Assembly: GCA_905233835.1 (NCBI GenBank)
Contig: CAJOGB010000008.1
Coordinates: 1-34,562, forward strand
Direction: 5' to 3'
Length of the DNA stretch: 34,562 nucleotides
Origin: an uncultured Lachnospiraceae bacterium
GTDB taxonomy: Bacteria > Bacillota > Clostridia > Lachnospirales > Lachnospiraceae
Position numbers and translations under genes: made by a program. The notes below the pieces were generated by a model. The model did not search any database, was not told where the DNA came from, and saw only the letters and a list, made by a program, of their open reading frames with translations. Shown piece after piece: positions 15,939-23,523 of this stretch (positions are counted from its first letter, which is position 1; each line of letters opens with the position of its first letter).

Positions 15939-16796
15939 ATGAAAGGCATTTTTACAAAAAGAAATTTAAAAACCCTAGCCTGCGTAGTTGGTTCCTCTGC
16001 CCTTATGGCACTGGCCATGCATATATTTATGGGGGAATCCTTTCTCCTTCCTGCAGGTTTTATGGGGGTTTCCACCATTATTCATATGCTGGGATTACAG
16101 TCCGGAATCAATCTGCCCACCTATGTGATTTTAATGTGCATCAACTTTCCGGTGGCACTCTTCTGTGCGAAAAACATTTCAAAAAGATTCGTCTTTTTTT
16201 CACTGTTACAGATTGTACTGTTGTCCCTGTTTTTAAACTTAATTCCGTTATACCCGATTTTCGATCAGCCAATATTAAATGTGGTATTCGGCGGATGCGT
16301 CTACGGTTTTTCCACCGCCCTTGCGCTTCGCGGCGGAGCTTCCACAGGCGGTACCGACTTTATCGCACTTTATGTGTCCAATAAAACCGGAAAAGAAATC
16401 TGGATGGGTGTGTTCGCATTTAACTGTTTCTTACTTGCTTTATTCGGATTCTTGTTCGGATGGGAAAACGCGGGATACTCCATTATCTTCCAGTACATTT
16501 CCACCCATATGATTACCACCTTCCATAACCGTTATAAACGTGTGATGATGCAGATCTTTACAAAAACCCCATCTAAGGTGGTTGAGGATTATTTAAAACG
16601 CTTTACCCATGGAATTACGGTGTTGGAAGGAACCGGCGGATATACCGGAGAAAGCACCGCGATGCTCATATCCGTAACCAGCAGTTACGAGCTTCCGGAT
16701 GCCATAGAACTTATTCGAAAATCCGATCCAAACGCCATCATTAATGTAACAAAGACCAGCGAGTTCATCGGAAAATTTGATCAACCAAAGTTATAG
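15939..16796 (+). CDS. YitT family membrane protein (DUF161 + DUF2179)
   Basis: This 285-residue membrane protein has about five or six hydrophobic segments in the first 190 residues. The family signature GGASTGGTDFIALYVSNKTG follows, then a cytoplasmic DUF2179 domain (about 200-280; KRVMMQIFTKTPSKVVEDYL, GITVLEGTGGYTG, NVTKTSEFIG). The biochemical role of YitT proteins is not established. The ATG has GGAG seven bases upstream. It is followed by its own hairpin terminator. It is divergent from the MATE gene, with a candidate operator in the gap. Confidence 0.92.
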   Translation: MKGIFTKRNLKTLACVVGSSALMALAMHIFMGESFLLPAGFMGVSTIIHMLGLQSGINLPTYVILMCINFPVALFCAKNISKRFVFFSLLQIVLLSLFLNLIPLYPIFDQPILNVVFGGCVYGFSTALALRGGASTGGTDFIALYVSNKTGKEIWMGVFAFNCFLLALFGFLFGWENAGYSIIFQYISTHMITTFHNRYKRVMMQIFTKTPSKVVEDYLKRFTHGITVLEGTGGYTGESTAMLISVTSSYELPDAIELIRKSDPNAIINVTKTSEFIGKFDQPKL

Positions 16797-16826
16797 GACT
16801 TGAGTCTCGCCTGCCGGCTCCCACCC

Positions 16827-16850
16827 GATGTTGCATGCCAACATCTTTTT
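16827..16850 (+). terminator. Intrinsic terminator after yitT
   Basis: The stem GATGTTG / CAACATC has loop CATGC and is followed by TTTTT. Confidence 0.75.
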
Positions 16851-16871
16851 GGATTCAGTTCTCATATATAT

Positions 16872-16912
16872 AAAAAAAAGAAATCCAGTCATTGACTGGA
16901 TTTCTTTTTTTC
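16872..16912. terminator. Bidirectional terminator between yitT and tRNA-Leu
   Basis: The palindrome GAAATCCAGTCA / TGACTGGATTTC is flanked by an A run on the left and a T run on the right, so it can end transcription from either side. On the minus strand it lies immediately after the tRNA. Confidence 0.85.
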
Positions 16913-16913
16913 A

Positions 16914-16996
16914 TGCAGGTGGTGGGACTTGAACCCACACGATGTTGCCACCGTCAGATTTTGAGTCTGATGCGTCTGCCATTCCGCCACACCTGC
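16914..16996 (-). tRNA. tRNA-Leu (anticodon CAA)
   Basis: The minus strand folds as a class II tRNA of 83 nt. The acceptor pairs are GCAGGTG/CACCTGC with discriminator A. The anticodon arm is TCAGA-CTCAAAA-TCTGA with anticodon CAA. There is a long variable arm (CGGTGGCAACATCG) and a GGGTTCAAGTCCC T-arm. CCA is not encoded; TGA follows the discriminator. Its promoter lies beyond a tandem repeat that copies its own 5' end. Confidence 0.93.
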
Positions 16997-17108
16997 GTGT
17001 TGCTTTCTGCTATTCCGAACGAAGTTCGGTATCAGCATTCCGCCACACCTGCGTGTTGCTTTCTGCTATTCCGAACGAAGTTCGGTATCAGCATTCCGCC
17101 ACACCTGC
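16981..17108 (-). repeat. 56-bp tandem repeat that triplicates the 5' end of tRNA-Leu
   Basis: Two identical 56-base units (16981-17036 and 17037-17092) plus a 16-base partial (17093-17108) are in tandem. In transcript order each carries the first 16 nt of tRNA-Leu (GCAGGTGTGGCGGAAT); between copies is a 40-nt spacer holding the hairpin CCGAAC-TTC-GTTCGG. The innermost copy is the real tRNA start; the other two lie in the precursor leader. Confidence 0.95.
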
Positions 17109-17118
17109 AACGACATAG

Positions 17119-17147
17119 ATATTACCATAACAAAAAATAGATTTCAA
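17119..17147 (-). promoter_or_regulatory. tRNA-Leu promoter (TTGAAA-17-TAATAT)
   Basis: The minus strand reads TTGAAA (17142-17147), 17 bases, TAATAT (17119-17124). Initiation near 17112 would include both extra tRNA 5'-end copies in the precursor. No intrinsic terminator is visible after lysA, so read-through from lysA is also possible. Confidence 0.7.
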
Positions 17148-17156
17148 CCGATTTTT

Positions 17157-18440
17157 TTATTTTTTGGCAACATCATAGTTCATGTCTTTTAATACATCAA
17201 AGCAATCAAATGTCGAAAAATAATCCCTTGGCGTTTCCGCTCTTCGAATCAAATCAAAACTTCCGTCTTCATGCAACAAAACTTCAGCGGATTTTAACTT
17301 TCCGTTATAACTGTAACCCATGGAAAATCCGTGAGCTCCGGTATCATGAATAAAAAGTAAATCTCCGTTTTCAATCTTCGGAAGTTTTCGATCGATTGCA
17401 AACTTATCATTATTCTCGCAAAGGGAACCTACCACATCATAAGTATAATCCTGTGGCTCGTTTTCCTTTCCCAACACCGTAATATGATGGTACGCTCCGT
17501 ACATGGCAGGACGCATTAAATTCACTGCACATGCATCCACACCTACATATTCCTTATAGGTATGCTTTTCATTAATGGCACGGGTTACAAGTGCTCCGTA
17601 TGGGCCTGTCATAAAACGACCCATCTCCGTATAAATAGCTACATCCGAAAGCCCTGCAGGCACCAAAATCTCATCAAATGCCTTATGTACACCGTCTGCG
17701 ATGGCGTAAATATCGTTTGCCTTTTCCTCCGGGCGATAGGGAATACCCACACCACCGGATAGATTAATAAAGGAAAAGTCCACGCCGGTTTCCTTTTGGA
17801 TCTCAACCACCAGCTCAAACAGCGTACGAGCCAGCATTGGATAATAATCATTTGTTACCGTATTGCTAACCAAAAACGAATGAATTCCGAAGTGCTTTAC
17901 GCCTTTTTCCTTTAGTATCTTATATGCCTTAATAATCTGATCCTTAGTCATGCCGTATTTTGCATCTCCGGGATTATCCATAATTCCGTTGGAAATCTGA
18001 AATATTCCCCCCGGATTGTAACGACAGCTCATGGTATCCGGGAATGTGCCGATGGTATCTTTAAGCACTTTAATCTGAGTAATATCATCCAGATTAATGA
18101 TGGCTCCCAACTTAGCAGCATACGCAAACTCTTCCGGTGGCGTATCATTGGAAGAAAACATAATGCCCTCTCCTTTTACACCGATGGCGTCCGAAAGCAT
18201 AAGTTCCGTCATGGACGAGCAATCGCATCCGCAACCGTATTCATTTAAAATCTTGATTAAAAAGGGATTTGCATTTGCCTTTACCGCAAAATACTCTTTG
18301 AATCCTTTGTTCCAAGAAAAAGCATCATAAATCGCTTTTACATTGGCACGAAGTCCCGCTTCGTCATAGACATGAAACGGAGTGGGAATCTTTGACGCGA
18401 TTTCTTGTGCTTTTTCTTTTGTAAGAAATGCTTCTTTCAT
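17157..18440 (-). CDS. lysA: Diaminopimelate decarboxylase
   Basis: The 427-residue fold-type III PLP enzyme converts meso-diaminopimelate to lysine and CO2 in the last step of lysine synthesis. The PLP lysine is about K54 in YFAVKANANPF. Also visible are GCDCSSMTEL, HFGIHSF, the glycine loop NLSGGVGIPY, EMGRFMTGPYG, and SLCENNDKFA with the catalytic cysteine that completes the partner active site. It could decarboxylate related amino acids, but length and motifs fit LysA. The ATG follows AAAAAGG at about ten bases. A consensus promoter overlaps the terminator of the upstream amylase gene. There is no L-box: the leader is only about 35 bases. Confidence 0.9.
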   Translation of the reverse strand: MKEAFLTKEKAQEIASKIPTPFHVYDEAGLRANVKAIYDAFSWNKGFKEYFAVKANANPFLIKILNEYGCGCDCSSMTELMLSDAIGVKGEGIMFSSNDTPPEEFAYAAKLGAIINLDDITQIKVLKDTIGTFPDTMSCRYNPGGIFQISNGIMDNPGDAKYGMTKDQIIKAYKILKEKGVKHFGIHSFLVSNTVTNDYYPMLARTLFELVVEIQKETGVDFSFINLSGGVGIPYRPEEKANDIYAIADGVHKAFDEILVPAGLSDVAIYTEMGRFMTGPYGALVTRAINEKHTYKEYVGVDACAVNLMRPAMYGAYHHITVLGKENEPQDYTYDVVGSLCENNDKFAIDRKLPKIENGDLLFIHDTGAHGFSMGYSYNGKLKSAEVLLHEDGSFDLIRRAETPRDYFSTFDCFDVLKDMNYDVAKK

Positions 18441-18481
18441 TGTTTTGTAACCTTTTTCTTTCCTTAAACCTATTGTAAAAA

Positions 18482-18510
18482 AATATAAAAAAAAAGCCTT
18501 GATATGTCAA
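18482..18510 (-). promoter_or_regulatory. lysA promoter (TTGACA-17-TATATT) embedded in the amylase terminator
   Basis: On the minus strand the perfect -35 TTGACA (18505-18510) lies in the loop and descending stem of the amylase terminator. The U-tract supplies most of the 17-base spacer, and TATATT (18482-18487) is the -10. The amylase stop TGA lies within TTGACA. Confidence 0.65.
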
Positions 18511-18516
18511 GGCTTT
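18487..18516 (-). terminator. Intrinsic terminator after the amylase gene
   Basis: On the minus strand the stem AAAGCCTTGA / TCAAGGCTTT has loop CATA and is followed by a run of nine T (shared with the stem base). The coding end FLKP-stop forms the first arm of the stem. Confidence 0.88.
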
Positions 18517-19811
18517 AAGAACATTACACTGTTGGGTGGCATGGTTAGTCCACCGCCAAAATCCACGTTTTCACCGGTAAGTAAATCCGTGGCGCAACCG
18601 GCCTGAAAATCCGCATGAAAAGTATGCTCATATTCCGCTGCGTTTATGGCGCATAATACTCGCTCTCCCTCAAAGTTTCTCACAAAGATACAATGTTGGT
18701 TTTCCAACACCAAACTCTGAAAATCACCGTACTGCAGAGCCTTTTCATTTACATAGGCGTGTGCCATAGCAGACACCTTATCCGTAAGTTCATTCCACTG
18801 TGGCTCTTTTACTTCCACACGAAGTGTACGATCTCCATCCTTTGAATCACCCTTAATTCCCCACTCACTTCCATAATAAATCATGGGGATTCCCGGCATG
18901 GCAAACATAATGCCGTAGGCCAAAGGAATATGTTCATACCGATTTAAATTGGTGGCAATTCGTGTCACATCATGATTGTCCACAAAAGCCACAGGATGCC
19001 ATCCCCGATACAAACACCAGTCTTCTTTACCGAACTGTCGCATCAAGGAATGAACAATTTCAAATAAATTTAAAGAATTCAATGCGGAATATATTCCCTT
19101 AAAGCACTCATAATTCGTGGCGGAATGACACATCTCATCATTCATAATGGTCTTATAGTCGCCATGCAAAATCTCTCCCAACAAGAAGAAATCATCCTTC
19201 CACTGATCGCAATTCCACCGAAGTTCTTTTAAAAAGTTTCGATCCACCATATAGGCAACATCCAATCGAAGTCCGTCGATTCCAAATTCATCAATCCAAA
19301 ACTTCACACTGCCAAGCAGATATTCACGAATCTCAGGATTGGAAAGGTTTAATTTTACCAAATCATAATTTCCTTCCCAGCCTTCGTACCAAAGTCCGTC
19401 ATTATAGGAAGAATTACCGTTAAAATCAATATGAAACCAATCCTTATACTTGGAATTTTCACGGTTTTTTCTTACATCTTCAAATGCGAAAAAGCCGCGA
19501 CCCGCGTGATTAAACACTCCGTCCAAAATGATGCGGATGCCGTTTTCATGAAGGGCGTCGCAAACTTTTTTAAAATCCTCGTTGGTTCCCAGGCGAGTAT
19601 CGATTTTTCTGTAATCACGGGTATTATATCCGTGCGTATCGGATTCAAACAAAGGAGAAAAATAAACTGCGGTTACTCCCAATTTCTTTAAATGCAAAAT
19701 CCAGTCCATCACCTTTAAAATACGATGTTCCAACTTTCCGTCATTTTCATAGGGTGCTCCCGTCATCCCCAATGGATAAAACTGGTAAAACACACTTTCA
19801 TCTGCCCACAT
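18507..19811 (-). CDS. Cytoplasmic GH13 alpha-amylase family glycosidase
   Basis: This 434-residue glycoside hydrolase family 13 enzyme probably cuts or transfers alpha-glucosidic bonds in malto-oligosaccharides. The four conserved regions are present: DGVFNHAG (region I), GLRLDVAY (II, nucleophile Asp), LLGEIL (III, acid/base Glu) and FVDNHD (IV). A C-terminal beta domain ends TMPPNSVMFLKP. There is no signal peptide or surface anchor, so it acts on imported dextrins or glycogen. It lacks the N-terminal domain of classical neopullulanases. The ATG has AGGAG eight bases upstream, overlapping the stop of the hybrid kinase gene 11 bases away, so the two are co-expressed. The stop codon lies in the terminator stem. 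Confidence 0.92.
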   Translation of the reverse strand: MWADESVFYQFYPLGMTGAPYENDGKLEHRILKVMDWILHLKKLGVTAVYFSPLFESDTHGYNTRDYRKIDTRLGTNEDFKKVCDALHENGIRIILDGVFNHAGRGFFAFEDVRKNRENSKYKDWFHIDFNGNSSYNDGLWYEGWEGNYDLVKLNLSNPEIREYLLGSVKFWIDEFGIDGLRLDVAYMVDRNFLKELRWNCDQWKDDFFLLGEILHGDYKTIMNDEMCHSATNYECFKGIYSALNSLNLFEIVHSLMRQFGKEDWCLYRGWHPVAFVDNHDVTRIATNLNRYEHIPLAYGIMFAMPGIPMIYYGSEWGIKGDSKDGDRTLRVEVKEPQWNELTDKVSAMAHAYVNEKALQYGDFQSLVLENQHCIFVRNFEGERVLCAINAAEYEHTFHADFQAGCATDLLTGENVDFGGGLTMPPNSVMFLKP

Positions 19812-19822
19812 GTTTATATCTC

Positions 19823-22240
19823 CTAGTTCGTCATTTCCTGTGCTACTCTCACAGTCTCCTCATATAAATGCATCATCTCGTCATGGTTCTTTCGAATGAA
19901 ATCGAGGCTGTAATTCTTATTCTTTTCATTTTCCATCTGATGGCCGGCCGCTTCCACGCGACGTGCCAAATCAAATACCGCCAACGCACCGATATTCTTT
20001 GAGGAAGACTTTAGAGCATGAACGAATGTAGTATATTCTTCCCAGTTCTCGGTTTCGTAAGCACGTTTGATTTCATCCATTTTCTGGGTGGAAATATCTG
20101 CATACATCTTTACCAAATCAAGATAAAGTTTTTCGTTATTTCCAAAGAAGGACATTCCGTTTTCTTTGGAAATGTATGCGTTTTCATCTTCCGCAGAAGC
20201 CGAAGCAGTTGAAGAAACCTCCTCCTTTGGTTCGGATTTTTCTTCTTCAAAATCACTCTTCATTATAGGAACAAAGATCGCATCCCTTTTCTCCTGAAGG
20301 GTAACCTTTTCCTTCGGTAAATATTTAAGAAGCATTTCTTCCAGTTCTTCACCCTTAACCGGTTTTGCCAAATAGTCCACAAATCCGGCCGCCAAATACT
20401 GATCTTTCACGCCCGCGATAGCATTTGCGGTAAGCACAATAATCGGCGTATCTTTGCAAAGATTATCCGGCATTTCCTTAGACTGATGAAGCACTTCCAC
20501 ACCGTCGATTCCCGGCATCATATGATCCAAAAGAATGGCATCAAAGTGTTCCTCACGCATGCGATCTAAGGCCTGATAACCGTTATGTGCCAATACCACC
20601 TTCATCTGGGTGGACTTTAAGAGGCTGGTTACCACCTTTAGGTTCATTTCATTATCATCTACCGCTAAAATACGTACGTTCGGTGCGATAAACTTCTGGC
20701 TGTACTCTTCTTCCACACCACGGTGATCCTGGGCGTATTCGGAAACCGTTTCCTCGTCTAATACTTCCTGTCTTAAAAGCACCGTAAAAGTACTTCCCTT
20801 ATTAGGCTCGCTTTCCACGCGAATCTCACCACCCATCAAATCAACAAGATTCTTTGTAATGGTAAGACCAAGTCCCGTACCTTCGATATCGTGATTTTTA
20901 TTCTCACCCAAACGCTCAAAGGAAACGTAAATATTTTTCAGTTCATCCTCCGTCATTCCACGTCCGGTATCGGAGATTACAAACTGCAAAGTCACAAAAG
21001 GATTATCGGAAATAATGGTTCGCTCTCCGGTAATCTGTAAATTTACCTGACCGTAATCGGTGTACTTAACCGCATTATTTAAAATGTTGATTAGAATCTG
21101 TTTTACGCGGACTTCATCTCCCATCAAGCAATCCGGCAGATTCTCTTCAAAGTTGTACTTAAATACCAATCCACGCTCATCGCTTCGTACCTTAATCATG
21201 CTGGTGATTTCCTGCAAAATATCCGACAAATGATAGGGCTCGGAAACGATGGTCATCTTTCCGGATTCAATCTTTGAAAAGTCCAAAATATCATTAATAA
21301 TCTGAAGCAAAGTCTTTCCGGCATGAGAAATGTTTTGCGCATACTCAACCACCGTGGGATTCTCGCTCTCGCGAAGAATCATTTCATCCATACCTAAAAT
21401 CGTATTCATGGGCGTACGGATTTCATGAGACATGTTTGCCAAGAACTGACTCTTTGCCACAGAAGCTTCCTCGGCTGTTTTCTTTGCCTTCTCCGCTTCT
21501 TTTCGTGACCGATCCAGTTCCTCGTAGGTTTCCAACAACTTATAGTAATCCGGTGTTTCAAGTGCCAACAGCAATACGAAAATCGCTAACAAAGCAATAA
21601 AGAAAGAGAACACTCGAATATTTTGATATTTAATTTGGAACACCAATCCCGCCACCGTAAAGATAACGGCAACAATCAAATAGTAAAAGGTTCTTCGCGG
21701 ATAGGAATTATGATGGATCAAAAGCACAAAAGTTCCCATGGCAACCAAATACAACGGTATACCATATACGCTTAAGAAATGTAACGGGCCATGATACAAA
21801 TATCCCTTGTCGGTTACACCAAAGCAGATTGGATTGAAGAAGTTAATGAGTAATAAAACTCCCTCTACCACCAAAAGAATTTCATTAATTCTGGATAGCC
21901 AAATAAAACGTTTGTCGGAAACATAAGAATCTACGTATTTGGTATAGCCAAACGTAGCCACCGTCGTCGACATCGTACTTAAGATATTTAATGTAAGATT
22001 TAAAAGAACCGGCACTTTGTTTCCGTTGTACTCGCAAAAAGCAGCCAACACATCCAAAGAAGCGGCTAAAACCGTAAGAGTGGAAAAACGACGAAAAGCA
22101 ATAAGAGTTGGATTATCCTTCGGATATCGAACCCATAAGAAAACAATCATAATGATGCCGAAGCAAATAGACGCAACGGTATATTGCGAATTGAAATACG
22201 TGAAATTATAGTTCGCGCTAGTCATATTGTGCATTAACAT
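19823..22240 (-). CDS. 7TM hybrid sensor histidine kinase with receiver and Hpt domains
   Basis: The 805-residue membrane sensor kinase has about seven hydrophobic helices (20-228), a coiled coil (235-262) and HisKA with phosphorylatable H272 (SHEIRTPM). HATPase_c follows with N-box NILNNAVKY, G1 DTGRGM and G2 GTGLGLT, then a receiver domain (522-642) with acceptor D572 (LLDHMMPG) and K627. A C-terminal Hpt domain carries H741 (HALKSSS). It therefore contains a complete internal phosphorelay, but no separate output regulator is nearby. The N-terminal region has no recognised ligand-binding family. M1 follows AGGGGAAG, and a TTTACT-17-TATAAT promoter lies upstream. The amylase gene follows at 11 bases, hinting at a carbohydrate-related signal, which is inference only. 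Confidence 0.93.
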   Translation of the reverse strand: MLMHNMTSANYNFTYFNSQYTVASICFGIIMIVFLWVRYPKDNPTLIAFRRFSTLTVLAASLDVLAAFCEYNGNKVPVLLNLTLNILSTMSTTVATFGYTKYVDSYVSDKRFIWLSRINEILLVVEGVLLLINFFNPICFGVTDKGYLYHGPLHFLSVYGIPLYLVAMGTFVLLIHHNSYPRRTFYYLIVAVIFTVAGLVFQIKYQNIRVFSFFIALLAIFVLLLALETPDYYKLLETYEELDRSRKEAEKAKKTAEEASVAKSQFLANMSHEIRTPMNTILGMDEMILRESENPTVVEYAQNISHAGKTLLQIINDILDFSKIESGKMTIVSEPYHLSDILQEITSMIKVRSDERGLVFKYNFEENLPDCLMGDEVRVKQILINILNNAVKYTDYGQVNLQITGERTIISDNPFVTLQFVISDTGRGMTEDELKNIYVSFERLGENKNHDIEGTGLGLTITKNLVDLMGGEIRVESEPNKGSTFTVLLRQEVLDEETVSEYAQDHRGVEEEYSQKFIAPNVRILAVDDNEMNLKVVTSLLKSTQMKVVLAHNGYQALDRMREEHFDAILLDHMMPGIDGVEVLHQSKEMPDNLCKDTPIIVLTANAIAGVKDQYLAAGFVDYLAKPVKGEELEEMLLKYLPKEKVTLQEKRDAIFVPIMKSDFEEEKSEPKEEVSSTASASAEDENAYISKENGMSFFGNNEKLYLDLVKMYADISTQKMDEIKRAYETENWEEYTTFVHALKSSSKNIGALAVFDLARRVEAAGHQMENEKNKNYSLDFIRKNHDEMMHLYEETVRVAQEMTN

Positions 22241-22286
22241 ATATTACTTCCCCTATTGTAAAATTAGCGCATTTACAATCCCCTTT

Positions 22287-22315
22287 ATTATAGATAATTT
22301 TCCTATAAAAGTAAA
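22287..22315 (-). promoter_or_regulatory. Hybrid kinase promoter (TTTACT-17-TATAAT)
   Basis: The minus strand reads TTTACT (22310-22315), 17 bases, TATAAT (22287-22292), about 47 bases before the kinase ATG. Confidence 0.7.
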
Positions 22316-22320
22316 TAATG

Positions 22321-22329
22321 TGATATAAT
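22321..22329 (+). promoter_or_regulatory. Extended -10 for the lytic transglycosylase gene (TGATATAAT)
   Basis: The plus strand reads TGA-TATAAT, with no good -35. The predicted start is about 13 bases before the ATG, giving a short leader that still contains GAGGAG. The track ATG at 22328 lies inside this -10. Confidence 0.6.
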
Positions 22330-22348
22330 GGCATCCGAGGAGAATCTT

Positions 22349-23191
22349 ATGAAAATAACCATTGAAACAGACAATAAACACGTATTAACCGAATACATCC
22401 AACCAACGGATCCCGAAGTAGTTTCTACATCTGCCACAGAGACGTCTGAAAGCACATCCTCTGCCACAGACACATCAAGTACTTCTGCCGCATCCGATCC
22501 TTTTGCGGTTCTTCTTACAACTGCCGCGAAGGAATTGGCCTCCGAGAAAGAGTCTTCCGACACATCATCTACCTCAGATATGACGCTGTCTCAAATTTTT
22601 CAAAAGGCATCCGAAACCTACGGCGTGGATGTAAACTTTTTAAAAGCTGTGGCTCGCGCGGAATCAAACTTTAATTCTAAGGCAACATCAAAATCCGGTG
22701 CCATGGGAATCATGCAGCTTATGCCTTCCACCGCGAAATCTCTCGGTGTAAACGATGCCTACGATCCTTATGAAAATATTATGGGCGGGGCAAAGATGCT
22801 CTCCGGATTATTGACAAAATATAACGGCGATCAATCCCTTGCCTTGGCGGCTTATAACGCAGGCAGCGGAAACGTGAAAAAATACGGTGGTATCCCGCCT
22901 TTTGCAGAGACTCAGAATTACGTTAAAAAGGTACTATCCTACTATTCCGAAGGGGTAACCATCCCGGCGGACAAAGACGTCTCCGTTTCCGGTCAAACAA
23001 ACTACACGGAGTTAGCTTCCACACTTACAACATCTCTTTCCGAGTTTGCAAATCACGAAAGCTACCTTATGTTTTTAAAGGAAATGGAAAACGAAATGAA
23101 AGCGGAAACATCCGATACTTCCACCGCTTACGAAAGCCTTTTAAGCGCGGCTTCCAGAGCCCTTACAACCACCATGAAAGAATACCAATAA
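22349..23191 (+). CDS. Lytic transglycosylase (SLT domain) without signal peptide
   Basis: The ATG at 22349 is chosen because GAGGAG lies six bases upstream; the track start at 22328 is in the promoter. The 280-residue protein begins with a Ser/Thr/Ala-rich, probably disordered stretch (about 25-75). An SLT domain follows (about 80-190) with catalytic E105 in ARAESNF, then GAMGIMQLMPSTA, LALAAYNAGSGNVKKYGG and ETQNYVKKVL. It should cleave peptidoglycan glycan strands, forming 1,6-anhydro-muramyl ends. There is no signal peptide or transmembrane segment, so a wall enzyme would need another export route such as the flagellar apparatus, or act after lysis. It is divergent from the hybrid kinase and transcribed alone. 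Confidence 0.88.
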   Translation: MKITIETDNKHVLTEYIQPTDPEVVSTSATETSESTSSATDTSSTSAASDPFAVLLTTAAKELASEKESSDTSSTSDMTLSQIFQKASETYGVDVNFLKAVARAESNFNSKATSKSGAMGIMQLMPSTAKSLGVNDAYDPYENIMGGAKMLSGLLTKYNGDQSLALAAYNAGSGNVKKYGGIPPFAETQNYVKKVLSYYSEGVTIPADKDVSVSGQTNYTELASTLTTSLSEFANHESYLMFLKEMENEMKAETSDTSTAYESLLSAASRALTTTMKEYQ

Positions 23192-23195
23192 ACCA

Positions 23196-23226
23196 AAAGG
23201 AGACGTGCTTTTACATCTCCTTTAAT
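23196..23226 (+). terminator. Terminator-like hairpin after the transglycosylase gene
   Basis: The arms AAAGGAGACGT / ACATCTCCTTT contain one mismatch and are followed by a short, imperfect T-rich tail (TTTAATTATT). Confidence 0.6.
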
Positions 23227-23252
23227 TATTAAAAAATTATTCGATTTTCCTC

Positions 23253-23281
23253 TTGACTTATAACCACCCATATAGTATATT
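23253..23281 (+). promoter_or_regulatory. tRNA-Thr promoter (TTGACT-17-TATATT)
   Basis: TTGACT (23253-23258), a 17-base spacer and TATATT (23276-23281) lie 34 bases before the mature tRNA. Confidence 0.75.
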
Positions 23282-23315
23282 CGTTTAGTCGGCGTTTTAA
23301 GAACGCATCAGACAA

Positions 23316-23388
23316 GCTGGCGTGGCACAGTCGGTAGCGCACCTCATTGGTAGTGAGGAGGTCACGGGTTCGATTCCCGTCGCTAGCT
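23316..23388 (+). tRNA. tRNA-Thr (anticodon GGT)
   Basis: This is a 73-nt cloverleaf. The acceptor is GCTGGCG/CGCTAGC with one G-T pair and discriminator T. The anticodon arm is CCTCA-TTGGTAG-TGAGG with anticodon GGT, and the T-arm contains CGGGTTCGATTCCCG. The D-stem GCAC/GCGC has one A-C mismatch. CCA is not encoded. It marks the left border of the accessory block. Confidence 0.93.
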
Positions 23389-23396
23389 TGCGAAAA

Positions 23397-23523
23397 GCTA
23401 CGAGAAACAACGTAGCACAATAAAGAAATGCTTCCTGCAAATTTATTTGCAAAGGAAGCATTTTTTTGTTGGGCAAAGTCGTGGCGACAGCCACGACGAA
23501 GTAGAATTACGCAGTAATTCTAC
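23397..23523. repeat. Cluster of four hairpins downstream of tRNA-Thr
   Basis: In order: GCTACG-8-CGTAGC (23397-23416), a terminator stem (23426-23463), GTCGTGGC-GACA-GCCACGAC (23478-23497) and GTAGAATTAC-GCA-GTAATTCTAC (23501-23523). The last three are long and near-perfect or perfect. The final one overlaps the stop of the next minus-strand gene and may serve as its 3' end. Confidence 0.8.
23426..23467 (+). terminator. tRNA-Thr terminator
   Basis: The stem AAATGCTTCC / GGAAGCATTT, with inner GCAAAT/ATTTGC pairing, is followed by TTTTTTT in total. Confidence 0.85.

Noticed and set aside
16797-17156. CRISPR-like array from the repeated 56-bp units
   Set aside because: The units are adjacent tandem copies of tRNA sequence with identical, not variable, intervening sequence, and no cas genes are near.
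18441-18481. Lysine riboswitch upstream of lysA
   Set aside because: The leader is about 35 bases and contains no structured element, far too short for an L-box.
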